Source: Bog-756 sp963699105
Lineage (GTDB): Bacteria; Actinomycetota; Acidimicrobiia; Acidimicrobiales; RAAP-2
Assembly (NCBI GenBank): GCA_963699105.1
Contig: CAVOTI010000005.1
Span: 248,001-312,000 of the forward strand
Reading direction: 5' to 3'
DNA length: 64,000 nt
Positions within the stretch are counted from its first letter, which is position 1. Each line of letters starts with the position of its first letter. Under the pieces are notes generated by a model that did not search any database, was not told the DNA's origin, and was given only the letters and a program-made list of their open reading frames with translations. This document shows positions 52,424-61,951 of this stretch, in pieces. The position numbers and the translations under genes were made by a program.

Positions 52424-53782
52424 GTGAGCACGCCTCCGAAGTCTGCATCGTGGGCACCCGACACCTGGCGGACCAAGCCCGCCGCCCAGCAGCCGGTGTG
52501 GCCGGACGACGCCGAGCTGAAGCGAGTCCACGCCCAGTTGACCGCCCTTCCCCCACTGGTGTTCGCCGGTGAGGCCCGCCACTTGACCCGGGCCCTGGGT
52601 GAGGCGGCTGACGGCCGCGCTTTCGTGCTGCAGGCGGGCGACTGTGCCGAGTCCTTCTCCGACTTCAGCGCCGACGGCATCCGCGACAAGCTCAAGGTGA
52701 TCCTGCAGATGGCCATCGTCCTCACCTACGGCTCGGGCGTGCCGGTGGTCAAAGTGGGCAGGATCGCCGGGCAGTTCGCCAAGCCCCGGTCGTCGGCGAC
52801 GGAGCAGGTGGGCGACAAGATGATCGACTCCTTCCGCGGCTACATGGTCAACGACGACCTACCCGACCCCGCCTCCCGCGTCCCCGACCCGAACCGGCTG
52901 GTGGCCGCCTACCAACAGTCAGTGTCCACACTGAATCTCCTTCGGGCCTTCACCAAGGGGGGATTTGCCGATCTCAGCCAAGTCCACGCCTGGAACCAGC
53001 AGTTCGTGGCCACCTCGGCCGAGGGCCAGCAGTTCGAGGACATCGCCGAGGGCATCGACCGGGCGCTGCGGTTCATGGCCGCCTGTGGCATCAACCTCAC
53101 CGCCGAGGACTCGCTGCACGAGGTCGACTTCTGGACGAGCCACGAGGCGCTGATCCTGGATTACGAAGAAGCGCTGACCCGACGCGACTCGCTGACCGAG
53201 GAGTGGTACGACTGCTCGGCCCACATGCTCTGGGTCGGCGAGCGGACCCGTCAGCTCGACGGTGCCCATTGCGAGTTCCTGTCGGGGATCCACAACCCGA
53301 TCGGATCGAAGATCGGTCCGTCGGCCAACCCCGACGATGTCATCGCCCTGTGCGAGCTGCTCAATCCTGATCGCGTCCCCGGGCGCCTGACCCTGATCAC
53401 CCGGATGGGGGTCGACGCCGTCGACGTGGCCCTGCCACCCCTGTTGCGGGCCGTCCGCGCCGAGGGACACCCCGTGGTGTGGGTGTGCGACCCCATGCAC
53501 GGCAACACCTTCACCGCCCAAGGAGGCCAGAAGACCCGACGGTTCGACGACATCCTCGGGGAGATCAAAGGTTTCTTCAGGGCCCACCTCTCCGAGGGCA
53601 CCTGGCCTGGGGGTGTCCATGTGGAGCTGACCGGCGACGATGTGACGGAGTGCCTCGGAGGTGTCGAGGACATTGTCGAGGGTCAGCTCCACCAGCGCTA
53701 CACCACCGCCTGCGATCCCCGTCTCAACGCCCGCCAGGCCCTCGACCTGGCCTTCGCCGTAGCGGAGCTGTTGCGGGCCTGA
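52424..53782 (+). CDS. 3-deoxy-7-phosphoheptulonate synthase, class II
   Basis: First enzyme of the shikimate pathway: PEP plus erythrose 4-phosphate to DAHP. The 452-residue protein matches the class II (plant and actinobacterial) form: AFVLQAGDCAESF near residue 70, YGSGVPVVKVGRIAGQFAKPRS, FRGYMVND, RADYxx-like HEALILDYEEAL, DCSAHMLWVGERTRQLDGAHCEFLSGI, WVCDPMHGNTFTAQGGQKTRRF and GGVHVELTGDDVTECLGG. The GTG start seems leaderless. The IS66 element lies 113 bp downstream of its stop. Confidence 0.95.
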   Translation: MSTPPKSASWAPDTWRTKPAAQQPVWPDDAELKRVHAQLTALPPLVFAGEARHLTRALGEAADGRAFVLQAGDCAESFSDFSADGIRDKLKVILQMAIVLTYGSGVPVVKVGRIAGQFAKPRSSATEQVGDKMIDSFRGYMVNDDLPDPASRVPDPNRLVAAYQQSVSTLNLLRAFTKGGFADLSQVHAWNQQFVATSAEGQQFEDIAEGIDRALRFMAACGINLTAEDSLHEVDFWTSHEALILDYEEALTRRDSLTEEWYDCSAHMLWVGERTRQLDGAHCEFLSGIHNPIGSKIGPSANPDDVIALCELLNPDRVPGRLTLITRMGVDAVDVALPPLLRAVRAEGHPVVWVCDPMHGNTFTAQGGQKTRRFDDILGEIKGFFRAHLSEGTWPGGVHVELTGDDVTECLGGVEDIVEGQLHQRYTTACDPRLNARQALDLAFAVAELLRA

Positions 53783-53895
53783 CGTGAGCGGGCCGGTCCC
53801 CCGGGGTGTCTTTCTCCTGGTGGTCGCCGGTCCCCCGGTGCACGCAGGGATCTCTCCGGGGCAGCGGGGGGATCCGTCGGCCTATTGGTTCTCAA

Positions 53896-55460
53896 GTAAC
53901 TATTCAGGTCCTCTGATGGGACCGTCCCCGACCTGGGGGTTCGACGCGCGTATCGTTGGGAATTCCGGACGACGACCCCTCCACCAGCCCTGACGCCCCC
54001 TCCTACGCGGAGCTCGTCGAACAGAACGTGTCGCTGCTTTCCCTCGTTGGCGAGCAGGCGGAGACGATCGAGAGGCTGACGGTCGAGATGACCGAGCTCC
54101 GGGCCCGGCTGTCGTTGAATTCCCGCAACTCGTCCAAGCCTCCTTCTTCGGACGGCTACGTGAAGCCGGCCCCCAAGTCCCGCCGGGTCCGGTCGGGCAA
54201 GAAGCCCGGCAAACAGCCCGGCGATCCCGGCAAGCATCTGGCCCAGCGCCCTGACCCCGATGTGGTCGCCACCCATGCCCCGAAGACCTGTTCGGGTTGT
54301 GGAAATGATTTGTCCGATGCCCCGGTCGACTCGGTGGCCACCCGCCAGGTGTTCGACCTGCCCCCGGTGTCCCTGCTCTGCACCGAGCACCGGTCAGAGA
54401 CCAGGCGCTGTCGGTGTGGGACGGCAACGGCCGGGTCATTCCCGGTCGAGGCCACCGCCCCTACCTGTTACGGACCGGCTCTGCGGGCCCAGGTCTGTTA
54501 CCTGGTCACCCGCCAGCACCTGCCTGTGGCCCGGGTGGCCGAGCTGGTGGCCGACACCTATGGGGCCCCGATCTCGACCGGGACCATCGTGGCCATGGTC
54601 AACGAGGGGGCGAGCCGGCTCCACGGGTTCTCGGCCCGGGTGAAGGACCTGCTTGGTGCCTCCCCGGTCATCCACGCCGACGAGACCGGGCTCCGGGTGA
54701 ATGCCTCTCTGGCCTGGGTTCATGCCGCTTCCAGTGCCGAGCTCACCTTGTATCACCTGGACGAGAGGCGAGGAACGCGGCCATGGATGCCATGGGGATC
54801 CTGCCCACCTACCGAGGGATCGTCGTCCACGACGGCTGGAAGGCCTATGCCAAGTACGAGAAGGCCGAGCACGCCCTGTGCAATGCCCATCACCTGAGAG
54901 AGCTCTCCGCCATCGCCGAACAAGAGGGCCAGGACTGGGCGGCCGACATGGCCGAGTTGTTGACCACGACCTGGGCCCTGGTCCTCATGGCTAAGGACCA
55001 GGGCCGAGACTGCCTGACCACAAGACAGCTGGCGGCCTTCGACAACCGGTATCTGGACATCATCGATGCCGGCTACCTGGCCAATCCGCCACCGATCAGC
55101 ACCCGGCGACGGCCCAAGCAGTCCGCGGCCCGCAATCTCTTGGCTCGCCTCGCCCGACGTCCCGAAGACGTCCAGCGCTTTGCCCGGGACTTCTCGGTCC
55201 CCTTCGACAACAACCTGTCCGAACGAGACGTCCGCATGGTCAAGATCGCCCAGAAGATCTCCGGTGGGTTCCGCACCACCGAGGGAGCCAAGACCTTCCT
55301 GGCCTTCCGGAGCTACCTCTCGACGGCGGGCAAACAGGGCGTCAACCGGCTCGGTGCGCTCCAGCAGCTGTTCCTCGGTGATCCGTGGATGCCGGCACCG
55401 TCAGCCCCTGGCTGAGGCCCACTCCGGCATCGCCGAACCCACGGGGACCTGAATAGTTAC
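53896..55460 (+). mobile_element. Complete IS66-family insertion sequence, single-gene type
   Basis: A 1565-bp element bounded by a perfect 16-bp inverted repeat, GTAACTATTCAGGTCC at 53896-53911 and GGACCTGAATAGTTAC at 55445-55460. It carries one transposase gene and no tnpA or tnpB, as in the ISBst12-like group of IS66. The ends start GTAA as is usual for IS66, and an 8-bp duplication flanks it. It lies between the DAHP synthase gene and the secreted repeat protein gene and interrupts no recognised gene. Confidence 0.93.
53956..55415 (+). CDS. IS66-family transposase (TnpC), one frameshift
   Basis: DDE transposase. The N-terminal helix (QNVSLLSLVGEQAETIERLTVEMTEL) is leucine-zipper-like, then NSRNSSKPPSSDGY, a zinc-ribbon CSGCG...RCRCG, VIHADETGLRVN with the first Asp, VVHDGWKAY with the second Asp, and PFDNNLSERDVRMVKIAQKISGGFRT with the catalytic Glu. 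The C-terminus LFLGDPW is typical. The frame changes at about 54766-54780, after LYHLDERRG, where the sequence must return to EAMDAMGILPTYRG. The start is probably the TTG at 53956. No slippery site is seen, so the shift may have killed the gene or be a sequence error. Confidence 0.88.
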
Positions 55461-55467
55461 GTTCTCA

Positions 55468-55512
55468 AAATAGCGTACCTATGGTATGTAACAGACCGAG
55501 GGTACGTTATTT
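55468..55512. promoter_or_regulatory. 12-bp inverted repeat beside the IS66 insertion site
   Basis: AAATAGCGTACC (55468-55479) and GGTACGTTATTT (55501-55512) match in 11 of 12 positions as an inverted repeat with a 21-bp spacer, in an AT-rich patch. It could be an operator or the base of a stem. The rest of 55513-55704 shows only a possible GGACGGAG site before the next gene. Confidence 0.45.
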
Positions 55513-55704
55513 GGAAAACCAAAAGACCGGGACACTGCTCGACCCGGACGTCCTTGCGTCCCGGGCCGGCGGGCGGGGGGTCATTGACCAACCACCTCCC
55601 GAGCAACGAGACTGGTGCTGCCCAGGCGATGCAGACCCACCGCGGAGAGTGGCGGCTCGAACGGTGTCCTTCCTGGGAGCCCCCAGACCTGTCACCGGAC
55701 GGAG

Positions 55705-57330
55705 ATGCCTTCGAACATGCAGACCGACACTGCCACCGATCACGCCCGACGCCGTCCCACCAGCGACCAACCGATCCAATGGCGCCGGGGCATCGTCGCC
55801 TCACTGGCCATGGCCCTGGTCATCGCCGGATTGGCCGGTTCGGTGGCTCTCGGTTCGGCCAAAGCCACCGGGTCGGCGGCTCCGGCAGCGGCGACCACTG
55901 ACCCGTCGGCGTACTGGCTGGTGGCCTCGGACGGCGGCGTGTTCGCCTTCGGTGGTGCCGGCTTCTACGGGTCCACCGGCGGCATCCAGCTCAACAAGCC
56001 GGTCGTCGGGATGGCCGGTACCCGCGACAGTCAGGGGTATTGGCTGGTGGCCTCGGACGGCGGTGTGTTCAGCTTCGGCGACGCCCAGTTCTACGGGTCC
56101 ACCGGCGGCATCCACCTGAACAGCCCGGTGGTGGGCATGGCGTCCACCAAGGACGGCCGGGGGTACTGGCTGGTGGCGGCGGACGGAGGCGTGTTCAGCT
56201 TCGGCGACGCTCCCTTCTACGGCTCGGAGGGGGGCAAGCCGCTCAACCAACCGGTGGTGGGGATGGCCGTCACCCCGGATGGTGGCGGCTACTGGCTGGT
56301 GGCGGCGGACGGCGGCGTCTTCACCTTCGGCGACGCCAACTTCTACGGTTCGACCGGAGGTCTCCACCTGAACAAGCCGATCGTGGGCATGACCGCCAAC
56401 CCCAACGGGGGCTACTGGTTCACCGCCTCCGATGGCGGGGTGTTCTCCTTCGGCGCTCCGTTCTACGGATCGCTGGGCAGTGTGCCCCAGAGCCGCCCGA
56501 TCGTGGCCATCACCTCCGACAGCGACGGTGACGGCTACTGGTTCACCAACAACAACGGAGCAGTGAGCGCCTACGGGGACGCCACCTACTGGGGCTCGGC
56601 CCCGCAGGTCATCAATAAACCGGTGGTGGGCATGGCTCAAGCGGCCGGCACCGGGGACTTCACCGGCTCCGCCTACCAGTCGGGCAGCTTCGGCTACGAC
56701 ATCTCCAACTTTCAGGCCGGCGATCTTCCGCCCAACCCCCACACCATCGGGATCGTGGAGGTGGCCGGGGCGTCGTTCGGCCTCAACCCGGACCTGGCCC
56801 CCGAGGCCCAGTGGGCCGGCGGCGGCCTCAACCTGTACGTCTACCTGACCAACGGCTATGCCGCCTCCAGCCCCGACGGGAACTGCCCCTCGACGGCCAA
56901 CGCCGTGGCCTGCAACTACGGCTACCTGGCCGCCCAGAACGCATTCACCAACGCCCAGGCGGCCGGGGTGAACACCTCGGTGGCCTGGTGGCTCGACGTC
57001 GAAAGTGACCCGTCGTGGTCGAGCGACCTCCCGTCCAACGCCGCCCTGGTCCAGGGAGCGATCGACGGCCTCCACTCCGAGGGACTGAACAGCGTGGGCA
57101 TCTATGCCAGTCCCGGCAGCTGGAGCGGCATCGTCGGCAACTACTCGCCAGCGGTGCCCTACTGGGCCGCCGACTGGGGGATCAACCCCGCCACCACCTG
57201 CCAGAACGTCAAGTCGCAGTTTTCCGGACTCCCGGCGGGACCGACACAGATCGTGCAGTACAGCTCACCCACCGACCCCACGCCGGCCGGCGGCCTCGAC
57301 ACCGCCTACGACAACGACTACGCCTGCTGA
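55705..57330 (+). CDS. Secreted YWLVASDGG-repeat protein with glycoside-hydrolase-like C-terminal domain
   Basis: A large exported protein, about 541 residues. A basic stretch and a membrane segment, GIVASLAMALVIAGLAGSVAL, form a signal peptide near residues 34-54. Six copies of a 42-residue unit, YWLVASDGGVFSFGDAxFYGS...LNxPVVGMA, follow and probably fold as propeller blades. The last 200 residues begin FGYDISNFQAGDLPPNPHTIGIVEVAGASFG and read like a GH25/DUF1906-type barrel: WWLDVESD, GIYASPGSW, YWAADWG and QYSSP. The role could be cell-wall cleavage; this is inferred. The ATG at 55705 is preferred over earlier GTGs. Confidence 0.82.
   Translation: MPSNMQTDTATDHARRRPTSDQPIQWRRGIVASLAMALVIAGLAGSVALGSAKATGSAAPAAATTDPSAYWLVASDGGVFAFGGAGFYGSTGGIQLNKPVVGMAGTRDSQGYWLVASDGGVFSFGDAQFYGSTGGIHLNSPVVGMASTKDGRGYWLVAADGGVFSFGDAPFYGSEGGKPLNQPVVGMAVTPDGGGYWLVAADGGVFTFGDANFYGSTGGLHLNKPIVGMTANPNGGYWFTASDGGVFSFGAPFYGSLGSVPQSRPIVAITSDSDGDGYWFTNNNGAVSAYGDATYWGSAPQVINKPVVGMAQAAGTGDFTGSAYQSGSFGYDISNFQAGDLPPNPHTIGIVEVAGASFGLNPDLAPEAQWAGGGLNLYVYLTNGYAASSPDGNCPSTANAVACNYGYLAAQNAFTNAQAAGVNTSVAWWLDVESDPSWSSDLPSNAALVQGAIDGLHSEGLNSVGIYASPGSWSGIVGNYSPAVPYWAADWGINPATTCQNVKSQFSGLPAGPTQIVQYSSPTDPTPAGGLDTAYDNDYAC
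55912..56660 (+). repeat. Six tandem ~126-bp coding repeats
   Basis: Six units of 41-43 codons encode YW[LF]xASDGGVFxFG...FYGS...[PQ]xVGM. The third and fourth copies are the most alike and the sixth is the most degenerate (NNNGAVSAYGDATYWGS). Confidence 0.88.
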
Positions 57331-58154
57331 ACCACTTGGTGGGCGGCGTCGTTGAACCCGAGCAACTGCCATTGGCCGGCATCCACCTCCCACGTCGTCA
57401 TGGAGGCATGTTTGGTCCGGAGCTTCAGCCGGGCCCCCTCCCGGCCTCCGGCAACCGGAACCTTGGTGAGCAGCGAGGCCTCGACCACCCCGGCGTGGCA
57501 GGCCACCACCACCAGCTGTCCGGGATGCCTGGCCGCCAGGGTGTCCAACATCGCACTGACCCGGCCGACGAAGCCGGTCCAGCTCTCACCCCTCGGGGCA
57601 ATGGCCTGTTCGGGGTGGATGTCCCAGTTCAGCGTGCCGAACTTCACGGTGAACTCGTCCCAGGTGAGACCGTCGGCGTCGCCGGGATGAAGCTCGCACA
57701 GGTCACACTCGGTCACCACCGCCGGAGGCCGGGGACTGCCGACCCGGGCGGCCAGGGCAGACCCGGTGGCATCCGGTCCGGCCACCGGGTGGCCGGCCAC
57801 GGCGGGGGCCACGATGGTGGCGGTCTCGATGGCCCGGGGCAGCACGCTGGAATAGAGGACGTCGGCGCCGGCCAGCTCACCGGTCTTCAGCAGTCGGTCA
57901 CGCAACGCCTCGACCTGTTGTCGTCCGAGGCCGGTCAGCCCCTCGCAACCGATCGGGCCACCGCAGACCCCTGATACGTTGCACACTGCCTCGCCGTGAC
58001 GGATTAGCACGATCCGGGTGGCCCCGTCGCCTGGCGCCGACATGGTCCGGATACCGGGGGGCGGCGGCGAACCGGTGACGCCGGGACCGGCCCCGACCCC
58101 GGCCCCGGCCCCGGCCAGAGCATCGAAGCCACCGTCGGCCGGGGCCGCACTCAC
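57318..58154 (-). CDS. Histidine phosphatase family protein
   Basis: A phosphoglycerate-mutase-like hydrolase. IVLIRHGEAVCNVSG (RHGE) near residue 50, SSVLPRAIETATIV, a TECDLCELHPGDADG part, PRGESWTGFVGRV and VVVACHAGVVEASL with the second catalytic His match the family. The 37 residues before the core are Gly- and Ala-rich. The GTG start overlaps the VWA gene stop (GTGA), which favours the long form. In related bacteria a histidine phosphatase often ends the obg-proB-proA-nadD-rsfS region. It overlaps the plus-strand repeat gene's 3' end by 13 bases. Confidence 0.86.
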   Translation of the reverse strand: MSAAPADGGFDALAGAGAGVGAGPGVTGSPPPPGIRTMSAPGDGATRIVLIRHGEAVCNVSGVCGGPIGCEGLTGLGRQQVEALRDRLLKTGELAGADVLYSSVLPRAIETATIVAPAVAGHPVAGPDATGSALAARVGSPRPPAVVTECDLCELHPGDADGLTWDEFTVKFGTLNWDIHPEQAIAPRGESWTGFVGRVSAMLDTLAARHPGQLVVVACHAGVVEASLLTKVPVAGGREGARLKLRTKHASMTTWEVDAGQWQLLGFNDAAHQVVQQA

Positions 58155-59639
58155 GCCAGCTCACCGACGAACTGCTCGAGCTGGCGGAGGGTGCGGCACT
58201 CGACGACGTCGTCGCAGTGGACGGCATATTCGCCGACGATCGAATCCCCCGAGTCCCAGTAGGCGCGGGGCTCCGGGTTCAACCAGTACACATGGCGGGC
58301 CCGGGCCTGGAGCTCCTTGACCACCCAGGCCTGCGAGGCGTGATAGTTGTTCCGGGCGTCGCCGAGAAGCAGCACGCTGGTGCGGGGCGTGATCTCGTCG
58401 CCCCAGCGCTCCCAGAACACGGTGAAGGCGTGCCCGTAGTCGGAGTGACCGTCGACCCAGATGACGTCGGCCTCGGTGTTGATGCGATGCACAGCTTCGG
58501 TGGGATCGTCGACGCCGTCGAAGAACTGGCTCACCTCGTCGATGCCGTCGATGAACACGAAACTGCGGACCTTGGAGAACTGGGAGCTGATGGCATGGAC
58601 CAGGTGGAGGGTGAAGCGGGCGAACGAGGCCACCGAGCCGGAGATGTCGGCGATCACCACGATCTCCGGCTTGGACGGTCTCGGGTAGCGGAACTTGGGA
58701 TCGACCGGCACCCCCCCGGTCGACAGCGAGTGGCGAACAGTGGATCGAAAGTCGAGCGCACCCTTGCGGCCGTGGCGCCGCTTGCGGGCCAACCGGACGG
58801 CCAACTTCCTCGACAGGGGCTGCAGCGACTTGCGCAGGGCAACCAGCTCTTCGCGGGTGGCGTGCATCACATCGATGTCCTCGGGCAAGGGCTTGCGCAG
58901 CGACTTGGCCAGGGCCTCGCTCCCCCGGTCGGCCACCAGACGCCGACGGATCTCGTTCTCGATCTCTTGGCGCAGCTGATCGATGCGCACCTGGAACTCA
59001 TCCCGCAACAGACGCTCCTCGAGGGCCGTCAGGGTGACGGCCGGATCACCCGAGTCGCCGCCGGGGACCGGTGACGCCTCGGCCCGGGCCTCGGCCATCA
59101 GCCTCTCGAGCACTCCGTCCAGATCGAGGTTCCGGAGGGTCCGGTACAGGTAGTACGTGCCACCGACCGGACGGCCCGCCTCCATGCCGGCATAGCGGGA
59201 CACGGCCTGGCGGGCCACGGCCGTCACCATGGCGTCGTTGGCCCCCAGCAGGGCCCGGTACAGGAGGTCGGCCAACTCCTCGGGCGTCATCCCCTCCCCG
59301 TAACCGCTTCCGCCGCCCCGGCCGGTACCGGGCCCGTCGCCCCGGCCGGCCGCTCGGGCCGCCTCGTTCGGATCGGCGGCTCAGTCCTCCGTCGTCTTCC
59401 CCATCGTCGATCCGGTACTCCGGACCCCGGAGCGAGAAGTAGACCTCGAAGGCCGTCTCGTAGGCCCGCCAGTGGGACGACGACTTCACCAGGCTGGCCC
59501 CCAGGGTGTACTTGATGGCCTCCCGGTCCTCCATGGGCACGTGGCGGAGGGCCTCGGCCGCGTCGAGATGCTCGGTCATCGAAACGGGGATGCCGGCGGC
59601 CCGCAGCTCGGCTACGAAGCCGGTGAGGAGATCGAGCAT
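58151..59639 (-). CDS. VWA domain (CoxE-like) protein, one frameshift
   Basis: The partner of the MoxR ATPase. From 59639, MLDLLTGFVAELRAAGIPVSMTEHLDAAEALRHVPM and LGASLVKSSSHWRAYETAFEVYFSLRG are the normal CoxE-like start. The frame shifts in the Gly-rich part near 59335-59390 and continues MTPEELADLLYRALLGANDAMVTAVARQAVSRY. The VWA domain has VVIADISGSVASF, a metal-ion site of DxSxS form, near 58660, then SFVFIDGIDEV and VIWVDGHSDYG. Function: MoxR-VWA pairs help metal insertion or complex assembly; the client is unknown. It starts 28 bp after moxR. Confidence 0.8.
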
Positions 59640-59667
59640 GGTCGGATCGGTCCGGGCTGGCCCCGAC

Positions 59668-60612
59668 TCAGGCCGGGGGCTTGCCGGCGGCCAGCTCCTT
59701 GGCTGCCCGCTCTATGTCCGTCTGGTACTTGAGCAGGATGTGGAGCGTGTCGCGGGCCTGTTCGGCGTCGATCGACTCGACCCCCAGCACCACCAGGGTG
59801 CGGGCCCAGTCGAGGGTCTCGGACACCGAGGGGTCCTTCTTCAGGTCCAGCGTCCGCAGCGACCGCACGATCCTGGCCACCTGATCGGCCAGGGCCTGGC
59901 TGATGCCGGGCACCCTGGTCTCGATGATGGCGCGCTCCCGCTCCAACGAGGGGTAGTCGATGTGCAGGTAGAGACACCGGCGTTTGAGTGCTTCGGACAG
60001 TTCGCGGGTGTTGTTCGAGGTCAAGAAAACCAGCGGGATCTGGGTCGCCCGCACCGTGCCCAGCTCGGGAATAGACACCTGGTACTCGGACAGGATCTCC
60101 AGCAGCAGGGCTTCGGTCTCCAGCTCGACCCGATCGACCTCGTCGACCAGGAGCACCACCGGGTCGGGCGACCGGATGGCCTCCAACAGTGGTCGGGCCA
60201 GCAGGAACTCCTCGGAGAAGATGTCCTCTTCGAGCTGGTGCCACGACTGACCGGAGTCGGCCTGGATCCGCAGCAGCTGCTTCTTGTAGTTCCACTCGTA
60301 GAGGGCCTTCGACTCGTCGAGCCCCTCGTAGCACTGGAGCCGGATGAGCCGGCTCCCGGTGAGGCGGGCCACCGACTTGGCCAGCTCGGTCTTCCCCGTA
60401 CCCGCCGGGCCCTCGACCAGGACCGGCTTGGCCAGGCGGTCGGCCAGGAAGACCACCCCGGCGATGCCGTCGTCGGCCAGATAGTCGACACCGGCAAGTC
60501 CGAGCCGGACCATGTCGATCGATTCGAACCGGGGCGGGCCGGCCACCGGGAAACCCGAGGTGATCTCCGGGGAGGGACGCAATGAGTCGGCCGGGTCCGC
60601 CACCTCGGTCAC
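59668..60612 (-). CDS. MoxR-family AAA ATPase
   Basis: An ATP-driven chaperone-like protein. VLVEGPAGTGKTELAKSVARLTGSRLIRLQCYEGLDESKALYEW has the Walker A lysine near residue 75. PVVLLVDEVDRVELETEALLLEILSEYQVSI has Walker B. FLTSNNTRELSEALKRRCLYLHIDYPSLERERAI is the MoxR sensor 1 and arginine finger part. At 314 residues it has normal length. The GTG at 60612 overlaps the proA stop (GTGA). The pair with the VWA gene is usual. Confidence 0.92.
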   Translation of the reverse strand: MTEVADPADSLRPSPEITSGFPVAGPPRFESIDMVRLGLAGVDYLADDGIAGVVFLADRLAKPVLVEGPAGTGKTELAKSVARLTGSRLIRLQCYEGLDESKALYEWNYKKQLLRIQADSGQSWHQLEEDIFSEEFLLARPLLEAIRSPDPVVLLVDEVDRVELETEALLLEILSEYQVSIPELGTVRATQIPLVFLTSNNTRELSEALKRRCLYLHIDYPSLERERAIIETRVPGISQALADQVARIVRSLRTLDLKKDPSVSETLDWARTLVVLGVESIDAEQARDTLHILLKYQTDIERAAKELAAGKPPA

Positions 60613-61866
60613 AACCGCACCTGCCCGTCGCCCGACACCACATACTTGACCGAAGTCAGGTCACGGAGACCCATCGGACCCCGGGCGTGAAGCTTCTGGG
60701 TTGAGATCCCGATCTCCGCCCCCAGCCCCAGCTCTTCGCCGTCGATGAACCGCGTGGAGGCATTGACCAGTACCGCCGCCGCATCGACCTCGGCGGTGAA
60801 CCGGTTGGCGGTGGCCAGATCCCCGGTGACGATGGCCTCGGAATGGCCCGAGCTGAAGCGGGCGATGTGATCGAGGGCGGCGTCGAGATCGTCCACCACC
60901 GCCACCGACAGGGTCGGCCCGAGGAACTCGGTGGCGAAGTCCTGTTCGGAGGCGGCCCCGATGCCGGTCAGCACCGCCCGGGTGGCGGCATCGCCCAACA
61001 GGGAGACCTCGGGCATGGCCCGGGCCAGCCGGGGCAGGAACGACTCGGCCACCTCCCAGTGGACCAAGAGGCTCTCGGCGCTGTTGCACACTCCCGGCCG
61101 GCTTGTCTTGGCGTTGACCACGATCGACTCGGCCATCGACAGATCGGCGTGGCGGTCCACGTAGACGTGACAGTTCCCGGCCCCGTCGATCACGCAGGGG
61201 ACGGTGGCGTGCTGGCGGACCGATGCCAGCAGTGACGGGCCACCCCGGGGGATCAGGCAGTCGATCAGCCCGTCCAGCTGCATGAAGGCCACCGCCGACT
61301 CCCGGCTGGTGTCCTCGACCAGCCCGACGGCGTCGGCCGGCAGACCGGCCTTGCCCAGGCCCTGGCGGAGCACGGCGGCGATGGCGATGTTCGAGGAGAT
61401 GGCGGTGGACGATCCCCTCAGCAGGACGGCGTTTCCCGACTTGAGGCACAGGCCGGCGGCGTCGCTGGTGACGTTGGGCCGGTTCTCGTAGATGATGCCC
61501 ACCACGCCCGAGGGGTACGCGCACCCGCTCCACCCGTAGCCCGTTCGGTCGCACCCAGCCTTCGACCACCTCACCGACCGGGTCGGGGAGGGAGGCCACC
61601 TTCCGGAGCCCTCCGGCCATGGAGGCCAGGCGTGCCCGGTCGAGCCGGAGGCGGTCGAGCGAGGTGGCGTCGGTACCGCTGGCCTCGGCCCGCTCGACGT
61701 CGGCGGCGTTGACCCCGAGGATGTGATCCGCCTGTCCCTCCAAGAGGTCGGCCGAGCGCTCCAACGCCTCGTCACGGGCCGCCGATGAAGCACGGGCGAT
61801 GGCCCGACCGGCGGACCGGGCGCGCCGACCGAGCTCGATCATGGGGGTCGGTGGGCTGGGAGTCAC
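60609..61866 (-). CDS. proA: Glutamate-5-semialdehyde dehydrogenase, one frameshift
   Basis: The second step of proline synthesis, reducing glutamyl phosphate. The N-terminal frame has MIELGRRARSAGRAIARASSAARDEAL and LPDPVGEVVEGWVRPNGLRVERVRVPLG. After a shift near 61525 the next frame continues VVGIIYENRPNVTSDAAGLCLKSGNAVLLRG, VEDTSRESAVAFMQLDGLIDCLIPRGG, the catalytic NAKTSRPGVCNSAESLL and STRFIDGEELGLGAEIGISTQKLHARGPMGL. The GTG is six bases after a TACGCT box. It lies 85 bp after proB. Confidence 0.9.
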
Positions 61867-61872
61867 CGTGTC

Positions 61873-61878
61873 AGCGTA
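61873..61878 (-). promoter_or_regulatory. -10 box, leaderless promoter of proA
   Basis: TACGCT on the minus strand ends six bases before the GTG at 61866, in the 85-bp proB-proA gap. Confidence 0.5.
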
Positions 61879-61951
61879 GTTCCCAGGCCCACTGGGGCGG
61901 CGCGGCGGGCCGCCCGACGGGCTCCGGACATGGCCCCCGGGCCATGCCCGA

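Larger units (their letters stand above)
53888..55468 (+). repeat. 8-bp target site duplication around the IS66 element
   Basis: GTTCTCAA occurs at 53888-53895, directly before the left end, and again at 55461-55468, directly after the right end. Eight bases is the duplication length of IS66-family elements. Confidence 0.9.

Noticed and set aside
53784..53895. A small frame after DAHP synthase ending DPSAYWFS, interrupted by the IS element
   Set aside because: It begins at a GTG near the stop of the previous gene, has no ribosome binding site, and would be about 38 residues. The likeness to DPSAYW in the repeat protein is short enough to be chance.
54766..54780. Programmed frameshift in the IS66 transposase
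   Set aside because: No slippery heptamer or downstream structure is visible, and IS66 transposases are not known to use one. A simple indel is more likely.
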